15,741 nt of DNA from DASUZD01 sp036377055. Lineage in GTDB: Bacteria; Actinomycetota; Thermoleophilia; Gaiellales; Gaiellaceae. The position numbers and the translations under genes are program-made. The notes under the pieces were generated by a model. That model had not been told where the DNA came from and made no database searches. It saw only the letters and a list, made by a program, of their open reading frames with translations. Shown piece after piece: positions 1-6,276 of the stretch; the first letter of the stretch is position 1, and the number at the start of each line of letters is the position of its first letter. The stretch spans positions 1 through 15,741 of the forward strand of contig DASUZD010000047.1 in assembly GCA_036377055.1 (NCBI GenBank). Direction: 5' to 3'.

Positions 1-1
1 C

Positions 2-154
2 CGCCACCGCTGGCCCGTCGAACGCACGAACAGCTGGCTTCGCGCCTGGCGCCGCGTCGACACCCGCTGGGAGCGGCGACCCGAACACTGGCTCGCCGTC
101 ATCCAAATCGCCGCCGCCCTCACCATCCACAACACGCTCGACTCATTCCGTTAG
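2..154 (+). CDS. IS5-type DDE transposase, C-terminal fragment (cut by window edge)
   Basis: Reading from base 2, 50 codons end at a TAG at 152-154. The peptide starts RHRWPVERTNSWLRAWRR and finishes with an alanine-rich helix and HNTLDSFR. The block W-x-V-E-R-T-x-S-W-L followed by R-x-x-x-R-x-E is the signature around the catalytic glutamate of IS5/IS4-group DDE transposases, so this is the last part of the catalytic domain. It would cut and join DNA ends during transposition. The rest lies left of the window, so I cannot say whether the element is intact. It is the only plus-strand gene and converges on the sugar dehydrogenase gene, with 40 bp between the stops. I found no convincing terminal inverted repeat after the stop. 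Confidence 0.75.
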   Translation, partial: RHRWPVERTNSWLRAWRRVDTRWERRPEHWLAVIQIAAALTIHNTLDSFR

Positions 155-176
155 CAGCTCCTGTCCCCGCCGGCTC

Positions 177-191
177 GACGGGACGCCCGTC
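177..191. terminator. Small hairpin between converging genes
   Basis: GACGG and CCGTC form a 5-bp stem around a 5-base loop, midway between the transposase stop and the TAG of the sugar dehydrogenase gene. There is no T-tract. It could be a weak two-way terminator or chance in GC-rich DNA. Confidence 0.2.
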
Positions 192-194
192 CGC

Positions 195-1277
195 CTATCG
201 AGCGAGCCGGTAGATCGTGCCGTTCAGCGAGACGAGGTAGAGCTCGCCGGCGGCGTCCTGGCCGAAGCTCGAGAGCTCGCGCACGCGGAACGGCTCGCGC
301 CGTTGCGAGACGACCTTGCCGCCCCGCTGCTTCAGGCTCCAGACGATCCCGCTGCAGTAGTCGCCGTAGAAGTAGCGGCCGCGCGCGCTCGGCACGGCGC
401 GCCCGCGGTACACGTAGCCGCCCGTGACCGAGCAGTTGTCGCCGCCGTGACCGTAGACGGCGATCGGGAAGCGGAGCGTCCCCACCGAGTTCGGCCGCTC
501 TCCCCGCGAGTAACGCGCACGCCCCTCCCACACGCGCCAGCCGTAGTTGATCGTCCGGCCGAGCAACCGCCGCGGCAGGAAGTCGATCTCCTCCCACGAG
601 CCCTGGCCGACGTCGCCGATCCAGAGGTCGCGCGTCGAGCGGTCGAACGTGAACCGCCACGGGTTGCGAAGACCGAGCGCGACCATGCCCACGCGGCCCG
701 ACGACGTGTCGATCCGCAGCAGCTTGCCGAGCTGCGAGCTCGGGTTCTGGGCGCGGTTCTCGGGATCGCCGCCGGAGCCGCCGTCGCCCATCCCCACCCA
801 GAGGCGTCCGTCCGGGGCGAACTCGAGCTGGCCGCCGTTGTGGTTCGGGTACGGCTGGTTGACGAAGAGAAGCTGCCGCGCGGAGTCCGGGATCGCCTTC
901 GTCCCATCGGAGCGGTACTCGACGACGCGGGTGTCGCCGTTGCGATCGGTGTAGTCGACGTAGAAGCGGCGATTCGTGGCGTAGCCGGGGTCGAACGCGA
1001 CCGAGAGGAGCCCCTGCTCGCCGCCGCTCAGGACGAGGCTCCGGATGTCGAGGAACGGCTCCGCAACACGGCGGCCGTGGTCGAGGGCGACGATCCGGCC
1101 GGCCTGCTCGACGACGTACAGCTTGCCCGGCTCCGAGCGCACGCCCGTGACGTAGACCGGCGAGGCGAGCCCGGACGCGACGCGCACCAGCCGGAGCGCG
1201 GTCCGGTCGGTGCGCGCCGACGACGCCGGAGCGAGCAGCGCCGCGATCGCGGCGACGAGCGCCAACAGCTTCGTCAT
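195..1277 (-). CDS. PQQ-dependent sugar dehydrogenase-like secreted beta-propeller (GSDH family)
   Basis: A 360-residue protein of the glucose/sorbosone dehydrogenase (GSDH) family, whose members oxidise sugars or related alcohols outside the membrane with PQQ as cofactor. Residues 1-21 look like a Sec signal peptide (MTKLLALVAAIAALL, then ASSA). Family blocks follow in order: EQGLLSVAFDP (87-97), HNGGQLEFAPDGRLWVGMGD from His146, which matches the catalytic His region of soluble glucose dehydrogenase, LGKLLRID, GLRNPWRFTFD, DVGQGSWEEID, NYGW and GRYFYGDYCSG. I chose the ATG at 1277, not the longer start at 1298, because it forms an ATGA overlap with the stop of the upstream gene and places the signal peptide first. 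The gene is probably co-translated with the DUF2156 gene. The substrate cannot be read from sequence, and a PQQ-independent hydrolase-like role is possible for distant members. Confidence 0.88.
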   Translation of the reverse strand: MTKLLALVAAIAALLAPASSARTDRTALRLVRVASGLASPVYVTGVRSEPGKLYVVEQAGRIVALDHGRRVAEPFLDIRSLVLSGGEQGLLSVAFDPGYATNRRFYVDYTDRNGDTRVVEYRSDGTKAIPDSARQLLFVNQPYPNHNGGQLEFAPDGRLWVGMGDGGSGGDPENRAQNPSSQLGKLLRIDTSSGRVGMVALGLRNPWRFTFDRSTRDLWIGDVGQGSWEEIDFLPRRLLGRTINYGWRVWEGRARYSRGERPNSVGTLRFPIAVYGHGGDNCSVTGGYVYRGRAVPSARGRYFYGDYCSGIVWSLKQRGGKVVSQRREPFRVRELSSFGQDAAGELYLVSLNGTIYRLAR

Positions 1278-2842
1278 GCGGCAGGCACGCGCGCCCACGG
1301 CCCGGGCGGCGTGAGCAGCGACTCGGCGTGCAGGTACGCGAGGCCGACGACGGGGAGGTCGAGCGCGCGCTCGAGGCAGATGTAGCGCCGCCGCCAGGTG
1401 GGGAAGAACTTGCGGTTGAAGCTCAGCAGCCGGTCGATCTGGAAGAAGCGGTCGAGCCGGAGCAGGAGGAAGCGAAGCGACCGGCGGGCGAGCGTCGCCT
1501 CGTCACGATCGCGAAGAAGCTCGCCGAAGACGGCGAAGTTCAGCGAGACCTCGCTCGCGCCCTCGGCGCGCGCCCACTCGAGCGCGTGGACGATCAGGAA
1601 CTCCATCAGGCCGTTCGGCGTCCCGCCGCGCCGCCGCATCGCCGCGAGCGACCAGCCGCCGCTCGCCGGCGAGGGAACGAGCTGGAGGAAGCCGCCGACG
1701 CGACTATCCGGGCCCTCCGCGATCGCGAGCACGCCCTCGGCATATCCGCAGATCGAGTCCATCGCCATCGTGAACCCGCGTTCGGGCCGGCGCCCGCGCC
1801 ACTCCGCCGAGACCCGCTCGACCTCGGCCCGCAGCTCCGGCTCCGCCTCGCCCGCGCGGAGCACGCGCACCCGATAGCCGGCCTTCTCCAGCCGGTGCAC
1901 CGACTGGCGGACCTTCCGGATCGGCCGGCCCTCGAGCGAGAACTCGTCGGGGCGCACGACCGCCTCGTCGCCGAGGTAGATCGCGCGGAAGCCGCCGCGG
2001 CGATAGAGGTCGAGCAGCTCCTCCCCCACGCCGAGCAACGCCACCCGCCACGCGTGCCCGCGCGCGACGCGCCTGAACGAGAGCAGGAGCTCCGGGAACT
2101 CGGAGGCGTCGCCGATCGGGTCGCCGGTGACGAGGGCGCAGCCATTCACGACCCGGTAGGCGAGAAACGAGCGGCCGGTTCCCGAAAAGAAGTAGCTCTT
2201 GTCGCGGCGCAGCGCGAAGAACGCGAGGCTGTCGGTGCCGTGCTCACGCACGAGCCGCTCCGCGCGACTGCGCTCGGGCGGGCTCTGGCGGACCCGCTCG
2301 GCCAGCGGGCGCAGCCACAGGTACATGGCGCGAAACGCGAGCGCGAAGGCGAGGAGCGCGGCCGCCTCCTCGATCCGCTCGGGCGCGCCCATCCCGAAGA
2401 CGACGTGGACGGCCGCGAGCGCGGCCAGCGCGCCGAGCGCGAGCATGACCCGGGCGAGCGGGCGGAGCGTCGCGGGGTCGCCGGGCGCGACGAACGCGCG
2501 CCGGTAGCGCCACAGGGCGGCGAGCAGGAGCAGGTGGATGGACGCCTCCTCGACGTCGAGCCCCTTCGCGAGGTGCGCGACCGCCGAGGCGATCACCGCC
2601 GCGACCGCGAGCTGCCAGGCGCGCCGCTTGCGCCGCGCGAGCGAGCGCGAGAGCCACACGAGCGCTCCGCCGAGGGCGAGCGCGACCACCCGAGCGGCCT
2701 CCGGCACCCCCGGAGGGAGGACGCCGGTGACGATGTCCCAGCGGTCCGCGAACTCCGGCGTCAGCGCCGAGACGATCGAGATCAGCCCTGCGACCGCGGC
2801 GCCGAACGCGAGCAGCGTCGCAGGCTGGGGACGGCGGAGCAC
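1274..2842 (-). CDS. DUF2156 membrane protein, MprF/LPG-synthase-like aminoacyl-lipid transferase
   Basis: A 522-residue protein with about six hydrophobic helices in residues 1-185 and a soluble C-terminal domain of about 310 residues. The latter matches DUF2156, the catalytic part of MprF/lysyl-phosphatidylglycerol synthase: LAFFALRRDKSYFFS, GDPIGD, a long GFRAIYLGDEAVV stretch, IRKVRQSVHRLEKAGY, RRRGGTPNGLMEFLIVHALEWA, SLNFAVFGEL and FNRKFFPTWRRRYICLE. Members move an amino acid from aminoacyl-tRNA to a membrane lipid, changing surface charge and resistance to cationic peptides. MprF has more helices (a flippase half), so this is a shorter version. The start is GTG at 2842, with TAGCGT ending 6 bp upstream and no good Shine-Dalgarno. 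The stop overlaps the sugar dehydrogenase start (ATGA). The transferred amino acid and lipid acceptor are unknown. Confidence 0.85.
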   Translation of the reverse strand: MLRRPQPATLLAFGAAVAGLISIVSALTPEFADRWDIVTGVLPPGVPEAARVVALALGGALVWLSRSLARRKRRAWQLAVAAVIASAVAHLAKGLDVEEASIHLLLLAALWRYRRAFVAPGDPATLRPLARVMLALGALAALAAVHVVFGMGAPERIEEAAALLAFALAFRAMYLWLRPLAERVRQSPPERSRAERLVREHGTDSLAFFALRRDKSYFFSGTGRSFLAYRVVNGCALVTGDPIGDASEFPELLLSFRRVARGHAWRVALLGVGEELLDLYRRGGFRAIYLGDEAVVRPDEFSLEGRPIRKVRQSVHRLEKAGYRVRVLRAGEAEPELRAEVERVSAEWRGRRPERGFTMAMDSICGYAEGVLAIAEGPDSRVGGFLQLVPSPASGGWSLAAMRRRGGTPNGLMEFLIVHALEWARAEGASEVSLNFAVFGELLRDRDEATLARRSLRFLLLRLDRFFQIDRLLSFNRKFFPTWRRRYICLERALDLPVVGLAYLHAESLLTPPGPWARVPAA

Positions 2843-2848
2843 CGTCTC

Positions 2849-2854
2849 ACGCTA
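2849..2854 (-). promoter_or_regulatory. Candidate -10 hexamer TAGCGT of a leaderless promoter
   Basis: TANNNT match ending 6 bp before the GTG of the DUF2156 gene, so transcription would begin at or beside the start codon. No clear -35 element. The 35-bp gap after the TrkA gene suggests a separate transcription unit, though readthrough is possible. Confidence 0.4.
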
Positions 2855-2877
2855 ACCCGGGCTCTGTTTAGAGCGCG

Positions 2878-3540
2878 TTAACCCTTGAGGAGGACGCGGC
2901 GGAGCTCGTCCTCCTTGCCCGGCTGGAGGATCGCAAGCACCTGGTCGCCCGGCTGGAGCTCCGTCGCGCCGTCGGCGATCTCCGCACGGCCGTTCCGCAT
3001 CACCGAGATCAGCCGCGCGCCCTCCGGCATCGTCAGGCGCTCGACCTTCTTCCCGGCGGACGGCGAGTTCTTGTCGATCTGCACCTCGACGATCTCGAGG
3101 TTCTCCTTGCGCAGCTCCAGCAGGTGGATGAGCTCGTGCTCCGGGACCTCGTGCTCGACGAGCGCGAGCACCGTGGAGGTCGCGCACACCGTCGGCGACA
3201 CCCCGAGCAGGTCGAAGTGGACCTGGTTGCGCGGGTCGTTGACGCGCGCGATCACCTTCGGGACGCCGTACCGCTCCTTCGCGATCTGGCAGATGATCAG
3301 GTTGTCCTCGTCGTCGCCGGTGAGCGCGAGGACGATGTCCGGCGGGCGGCGGATGCCCGCACGCTCGAGGATGAAGAGCTCGGTCGCGTCGCCGAGCTGC
3401 ACCTGGTGCTCGAACTCCTCCTCGAGCTGCGCGAAGCGGCTCTGGCGCTGCTCGATCAGCGTCGCCTCGTGGCCCATGCGGAGCAGGCTGCGCGCGACGT
3501 TCGCGCCCGCCTTGCCGCCGCCTGCGATCAGCGCGTACAT
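2878..3540 (-). CDS. trkA: TrkA-family K+ transport regulator with RCK_N and RCK_C domains
   Basis: A 220-residue cytoplasmic RCK protein. Residues 1-118 form a Rossmann fold beginning MYALIAGGGKAGANVA, whose Gly-rich turn binds nucleotide, with an acidic Glu in LIEQRQSRF at the end of the second strand; GDATELFILERAGI and LTGDDEDNLIICQIAK are typical RCK_N blocks. Residues from about 135 to 218 form an RCK_C (TrkA_C) domain, including PEGARLISVMRNG and LQPGDQVLAIL. Such proteins form rings that open or close K+ channels and transporters in response to NAD(H), ATP/ADP or c-di-AMP. Its ATG shares one base with the stop of the preceding RCK gene (TGATG), so the pair is translationally coupled. 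No TrkH/KtrB pore gene is in the window. The length equals that usual for actinobacterial CeoB/CeoC-type proteins. Confidence 0.92.
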   Translation of the reverse strand: MYALIAGGGKAGANVARSLLRMGHEATLIEQRQSRFAQLEEEFEHQVQLGDATELFILERAGIRRPPDIVLALTGDDEDNLIICQIAKERYGVPKVIARVNDPRNQVHFDLLGVSPTVCATSTVLALVEHEVPEHELIHLLELRKENLEIVEVQIDKNSPSAGKKVERLTMPEGARLISVMRNGRAEIADGATELQPGDQVLAILQPGKEDELRRVLLKG

Positions 3541-3980
3541 CAGGTGGTGGGCGTCACCGCCCGAGCGCCGGGAATCTCACAGGCGCGAACCGCGTCCATG
3601 AGCGTCTCGATCGCCGTCTGCGTGGGGCAGATCGTCCGCAGGCCGAACGCGGAGCGGTAGAAGTCGGCGCGCGCTGGGTCGAGCACCCGGACGACGACGC
3701 ACTGGTTGTCGAAGCGCTTCTGCGCCACCTGGCCGATGACGAGGTTCGTGTTGTCGCCGTTCGTCGCGACGACGACGGCGTCGGCGTCCTCGATCCCGGC
3801 CTCGCGCAGGATGTCGATGTCCATGCCGTGCCCGACGATGAAGCCGCCGGTCCAGCCGGTGCCGAGCCGGTTCAGCGCCTCCTCCTTCTCGTCCACGACG
3901 GTGACCTCCCACCCCTCGCGGTCGAGCTGCTTCGAGATCGACGACCCGACACGGCCGCAGCCGATCACCAATACCTTCAT
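3540..3980 (-). CDS. trkA: Short TrkA-family protein, RCK_N domain only
   Basis: A 146-residue RCK_N protein: MKVLVIGCGRVGSSISKQL carries the GxGxxG nucleotide-binding turn, VVDEKEEAL the acidic residue that holds the ribose, followed by GHGMDIDILREAGI, DADAVVVATNGDNTN, and VVVRVLDPARADFY. It stops after the Rossmann domain and has no RCK_C domain, unlike the next gene and unlike the roughly 220-residue family norm. Reading from ATG 3980, TACCCT ends 6 bp upstream and there is no Shine-Dalgarno sequence. The stop overlaps the start of the second TrkA gene, so the two proteins are likely made together and may form a mixed ring. The APC-Usp permease gene ends 46 bp upstream, making that permease a plausible partner, as RCK pairs beside APC permeases are, to my recollection, common in actinobacteria. 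Confidence 0.9.
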   Translation of the reverse strand: MKVLVIGCGRVGSSISKQLDREGWEVTVVDEKEEALNRLGTGWTGGFIVGHGMDIDILREAGIEDADAVVVATNGDNTNLVIGQVAQKRFDNQCVVVRVLDPARADFYRSAFGLRTICPTQTAIETLMDAVRACEIPGARAVTPTT

Positions 3981-3986
3981 ATGCCC

Positions 3987-3992
3987 AGGGTA
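3987..3992 (-). promoter_or_regulatory. Candidate -10 hexamer TACCCT of a leaderless promoter
   Basis: TANNNT match ending 6 bp before the ATG of the first TrkA gene. A TCGAAC hexamer 16 bp further upstream is a poor -35 candidate. Same layout as at the other unit starts in the window. Confidence 0.4.
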
Positions 3993-4026
3993 GCTCCGTA
4001 GGGGGTTTGTTCGAGTCCAGTTTCGA

Positions 4027-5922
4027 CTAGACCGGCGTCCCGTCCTCCTCGAAGACGCCCTGCGGGAACGCGACGACGAGAACCTCGCACGGCGCCTTCT
4101 TCAGGACGTACTCGACCGTGGGACTGAAGAACCGGGACTGGCGGCGCCAGCGAGGCGACGAGCCGAGGACGATCAGGTCGGTGCCGTGCTCCTGGGCCTC
4201 CTGGACGATGGCCTCGCCGATCGCCCGGGCGCGGATCGTCTTCCCGTTCACGCGGACGCCGTGGTCGGCGCCGAGCAGCTGCGCCTCCGCGAGCGACGCG
4301 GCGGCGCGCTCCTCCTGGTCGATCAGCGGCGCGTCGAGCGGCAGCTCCATCGGAACGGCGATCACGTAGAGCGCCTCGACGTCGGAGCCGTCCTGCTGCG
4401 CGAGCTTCACCGCGGTCGCGACCATCTCCTCGCCGATCTCGCCGAGCTTCATCGGCACGAGGATGCTGGAGAACTCCGCCTCTGGCAGGTCCTGCTCGTC
4501 CGGCGCGTCGACCTGCTCGAGCAGGCCGGTTCCCTCCCGGCGGCGCACGACGCCGTAGACCGCGGCACCGGCTGCGAGCCATACGGGGCCTGCATAGCGC
4601 GCGCCGGGGTGCGTGGCCATCGCGACGATCCAGATCGCGAACGTGAGCACCGCGCCGACGATCGACGGCAGCGGGACGTCCGCGCCTCGGATGCGGACCG
4701 CGAACGGGACGCGGTAGGGGCGCTCGAGGTTCGGCGCCTTGATCCGAAGCGCGATCACCGCGAGCTGCGCGGCCGTGAACGCGAGCAGGACGCCGAAGCT
4801 GAAGAGGCTCGCGAGGAACGCGACGTTGTCGTTGATGAACGACGTCCCGACGAGAAGCGCGATCGAGATCACCACGGCAGCGCCGATCGCCTGCGGCGAG
4901 AGGAGCGTCCTGCGGTGCAGGCGACCGAAGTCGCGCGGCAGCTGCCCGTGCTCGCCGAGCGAGTACGCGAGCCGGCTGAAGCCGCCCATCGACGTCGTGG
5001 CCGCGATCAGCAGCACGAACGCACCCGACAGGCCGACGTACACCCGCAGCATCCCGCCGGCCCAGTCGGGAAGGTGCGGCTGGAGCGCCGCCACGATCCC
5101 CATCAGCGGCGACCTGAGCCAGGTCGTGCCGAGCTCGGTCGTGCCTCCGTGCGGCGGGAACGCGGACAGCGCGACCAGCGCGATCGCGACGTAGATCGCC
5201 ACGACGAGCCCGATCGCGCTGAAGAGGCTGCGCGGAAGGTCGACGCCCGGTTCGCGCGTCTCCTCGGCCAGGTTGGCGACGCTCTCGAGGCCGGTGTAGG
5301 CGAGCATCGCGAGCGGGAGAGCGAACGCGATCGCGTGCCACGACGGCGTGACACCGAGCGTCGTCCCCCTCGTGAGCGCGTCCGGCGAGAGGAGGACGGC
5401 GAAGCCCAGCACGACGAGGAGAAGCTGCGTCCCGAGGTCGACGAAGGCGACGCCGAACGCGAGCCTGTAGAGCCGTGACCGGCGCGCGAGCCGGACGGCG
5501 CCGATTCCGAGGATCACGCAGACGCCTGCGATGACCTCGCCAGGCTTCCGGTCGAGCCAGCCGATCTTCAGCGCGCCCGAGACGTAGTGCGGCAGGAAGA
5601 GCGCCGAGAGCGCGATCACGATCAGGTAGTCGAGGAAGAGCGCCCAGCCGGTGAGGAAGCCGAGGAAGTCGTTGAACGCCTTGCGGACGAACGTGGCGGC
5701 GCCGCCCGTCTCGGGGATCGCAGCCGTTCCTTCGGCGTACGAGAGAGAGACGAGCAGGAAGAGCGCGCCGACGAGCAGCAGCACCACGGGCGTGAAGCCC
5801 AGGGCGTGGAGCGCGATGATCCCGAGCGCGAAGTAGATCGACGACGCGACCTCGCCGTAGGCGACCGAGAACAGCGCCGGGGCGTCGAGAACCCGCTGCA
5901 GCCGCGGGAGCTTGCGCGCCAT
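4027..5922 (-). CDS. APC-superfamily permease with C-terminal Usp domain (second copy)
   Basis: A 631-residue inner-membrane transporter. Residues 1 to about 470 contain roughly twelve hydrophobic segments of the amino acid-polyamine-cation (APC) fold, beginning LQRVLDAPALFSVAYGEV with the broken first helix, plus AEGTAAIPETGGAATFVRKAF and AMLAYTGLESVANLAEETREP, both typical APC blocks. Residues 485-618 form a universal stress protein domain (SSILVPMKLGE, then IVLGSSPRWRR). The Usp nucleotide loop G-x2-G-x9-G-S/T is degenerate: Gly587 is kept but Pro590 and Ser600 replace the other glycines, so ATP binding is doubtful. The protein resembles the 6273-8165 product along its whole length, so the two are probably an old duplication. 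TAACCT ends 6 bp before the ATG and a palindrome array lies upstream. The substrate is unknown: an amino acid or K+ is possible. Confidence 0.88.
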   Translation of the reverse strand: MARKLPRLQRVLDAPALFSVAYGEVASSIYFALGIIALHALGFTPVVLLLVGALFLLVSLSYAEGTAAIPETGGAATFVRKAFNDFLGFLTGWALFLDYLIVIALSALFLPHYVSGALKIGWLDRKPGEVIAGVCVILGIGAVRLARRSRLYRLAFGVAFVDLGTQLLLVVLGFAVLLSPDALTRGTTLGVTPSWHAIAFALPLAMLAYTGLESVANLAEETREPGVDLPRSLFSAIGLVVAIYVAIALVALSAFPPHGGTTELGTTWLRSPLMGIVAALQPHLPDWAGGMLRVYVGLSGAFVLLIAATTSMGGFSRLAYSLGEHGQLPRDFGRLHRRTLLSPQAIGAAVVISIALLVGTSFINDNVAFLASLFSFGVLLAFTAAQLAVIALRIKAPNLERPYRVPFAVRIRGADVPLPSIVGAVLTFAIWIVAMATHPGARYAGPVWLAAGAAVYGVVRRREGTGLLEQVDAPDEQDLPEAEFSSILVPMKLGEIGEEMVATAVKLAQQDGSDVEALYVIAVPMELPLDAPLIDQEERAAASLAEAQLLGADHGVRVNGKTIRARAIGEAIVQEAQEHGTDLIVLGSSPRWRRQSRFFSPTVEYVLKKAPCEVLVVAFPQGVFEEDGTPV

Positions 5923-5928
5923 GCCCGG

Positions 5929-5934
5929 AGGTTA
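5929..5934 (-). promoter_or_regulatory. Candidate -10 hexamer TAACCT of a leaderless promoter
   Basis: TANNNT match ending 6 bp before the ATG at 5922; no Shine-Dalgarno in between. The nearest palindrome copy (5957-5969) starts 22 bp further upstream, about where a regulator contacting the -35 region would sit. Confidence 0.4.
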
Positions 5935-5956
5935 CTCCCGCCGCCCGCCGGGCCAG

Positions 5957-6065
5957 GGGGACAGACCCCACCGGCCCCGGCAGCCACGCCCGCGGCAAAC
6001 ACCCGGGGACAGACCCCACCCGCCCCGACAGCCACGCCCACCGCAGCCACCCGGGGACAGACCCC
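5957..6065. repeat. Palindrome array A: three GGGGACAGACCCC cores at 48-bp period
   Basis: Cores at 5957-5969, 6005-6017 and 6053-6065, each exactly 48 bp apart. The 35-bp stretches after cores 1 and 2 are near-identical (CCCG/CCCCG..CAGCCACGCCC..), the third has diverged. The array fills most of the gap upstream of the second APC-Usp gene. The core differs from the perfect palindrome of the other arrays by one base in the right arm. Confidence 0.9.
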
Positions 6066-6102
6066 GCGCGCCGGCGCCCCGGCAGGACACGTCCAGAGGC
6101 GG

Positions 6103-6276
6103 CTACCGCCGGCGCCTGAGGAGCGAGAGCCGCCCAACCCCGGCGGCGACGAAGAGCACGCCGAGGACAAAGCCGACGGCGCCGCCGCCCCGGGCTGCCG
6201 TCACGGCGATGAGCGCGATTCCGATCCCCACGAAAGCGACCGCGAAGACCGCTACTCCAGCCCGGTAGAACCTCAC
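6103..6276 (-). CDS. Small two-helix membrane protein coupled to the APC-Usp gene
   Basis: A 57-residue ORF starting with GTG (VRFYRAGVAVFAVAFVG) and ending with a basic tail, LSLLRRRR, then TAG. Its GTG overlaps the TGA of the 6273-8165 permease gene as GTGA, the same coupling used between the kinase and regulator genes here, which is the main support for it being real. It has two hydrophobic segments, about residues 7-27 and 33-52, joined by ARGGGAV, so a helical hairpin in the membrane is likely with the Arg-rich end in the cytoplasm. I recognise no family. Given the coupling it could be an accessory or regulatory subunit of the transporter. The second APC-Usp gene has no equivalent after it. 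Confidence 0.65.
   Translation of the reverse strand: MRFYRAGVAVFAVAFVGIGIALIAVTAARGGGAVGFVLGVLFVAAGVGRLSLLRRRR

Noticed and set aside
303..1385. Long plus-strand ORFs opposite real genes, such as 303-1385, 1328-2881, 6318-8291, 8623-10683 and 13258-14886
   Set aside because: They mirror minus-strand genes with recognised families, and their composition (Arg/Asp/His-rich, no domains) is typical of antisense frames in GC-rich DNA.
3983..4029. tRNA-like sequence on the plus strand (GGGTAGCTC and GTTCGAGTCC motifs)
   Set aside because: The D-arm-like and T-arm-like words are too close together, no anticodon arm fits, the T stem pairs poorly and the acceptor ends do not pair. At most a chance resemblance or remnant.
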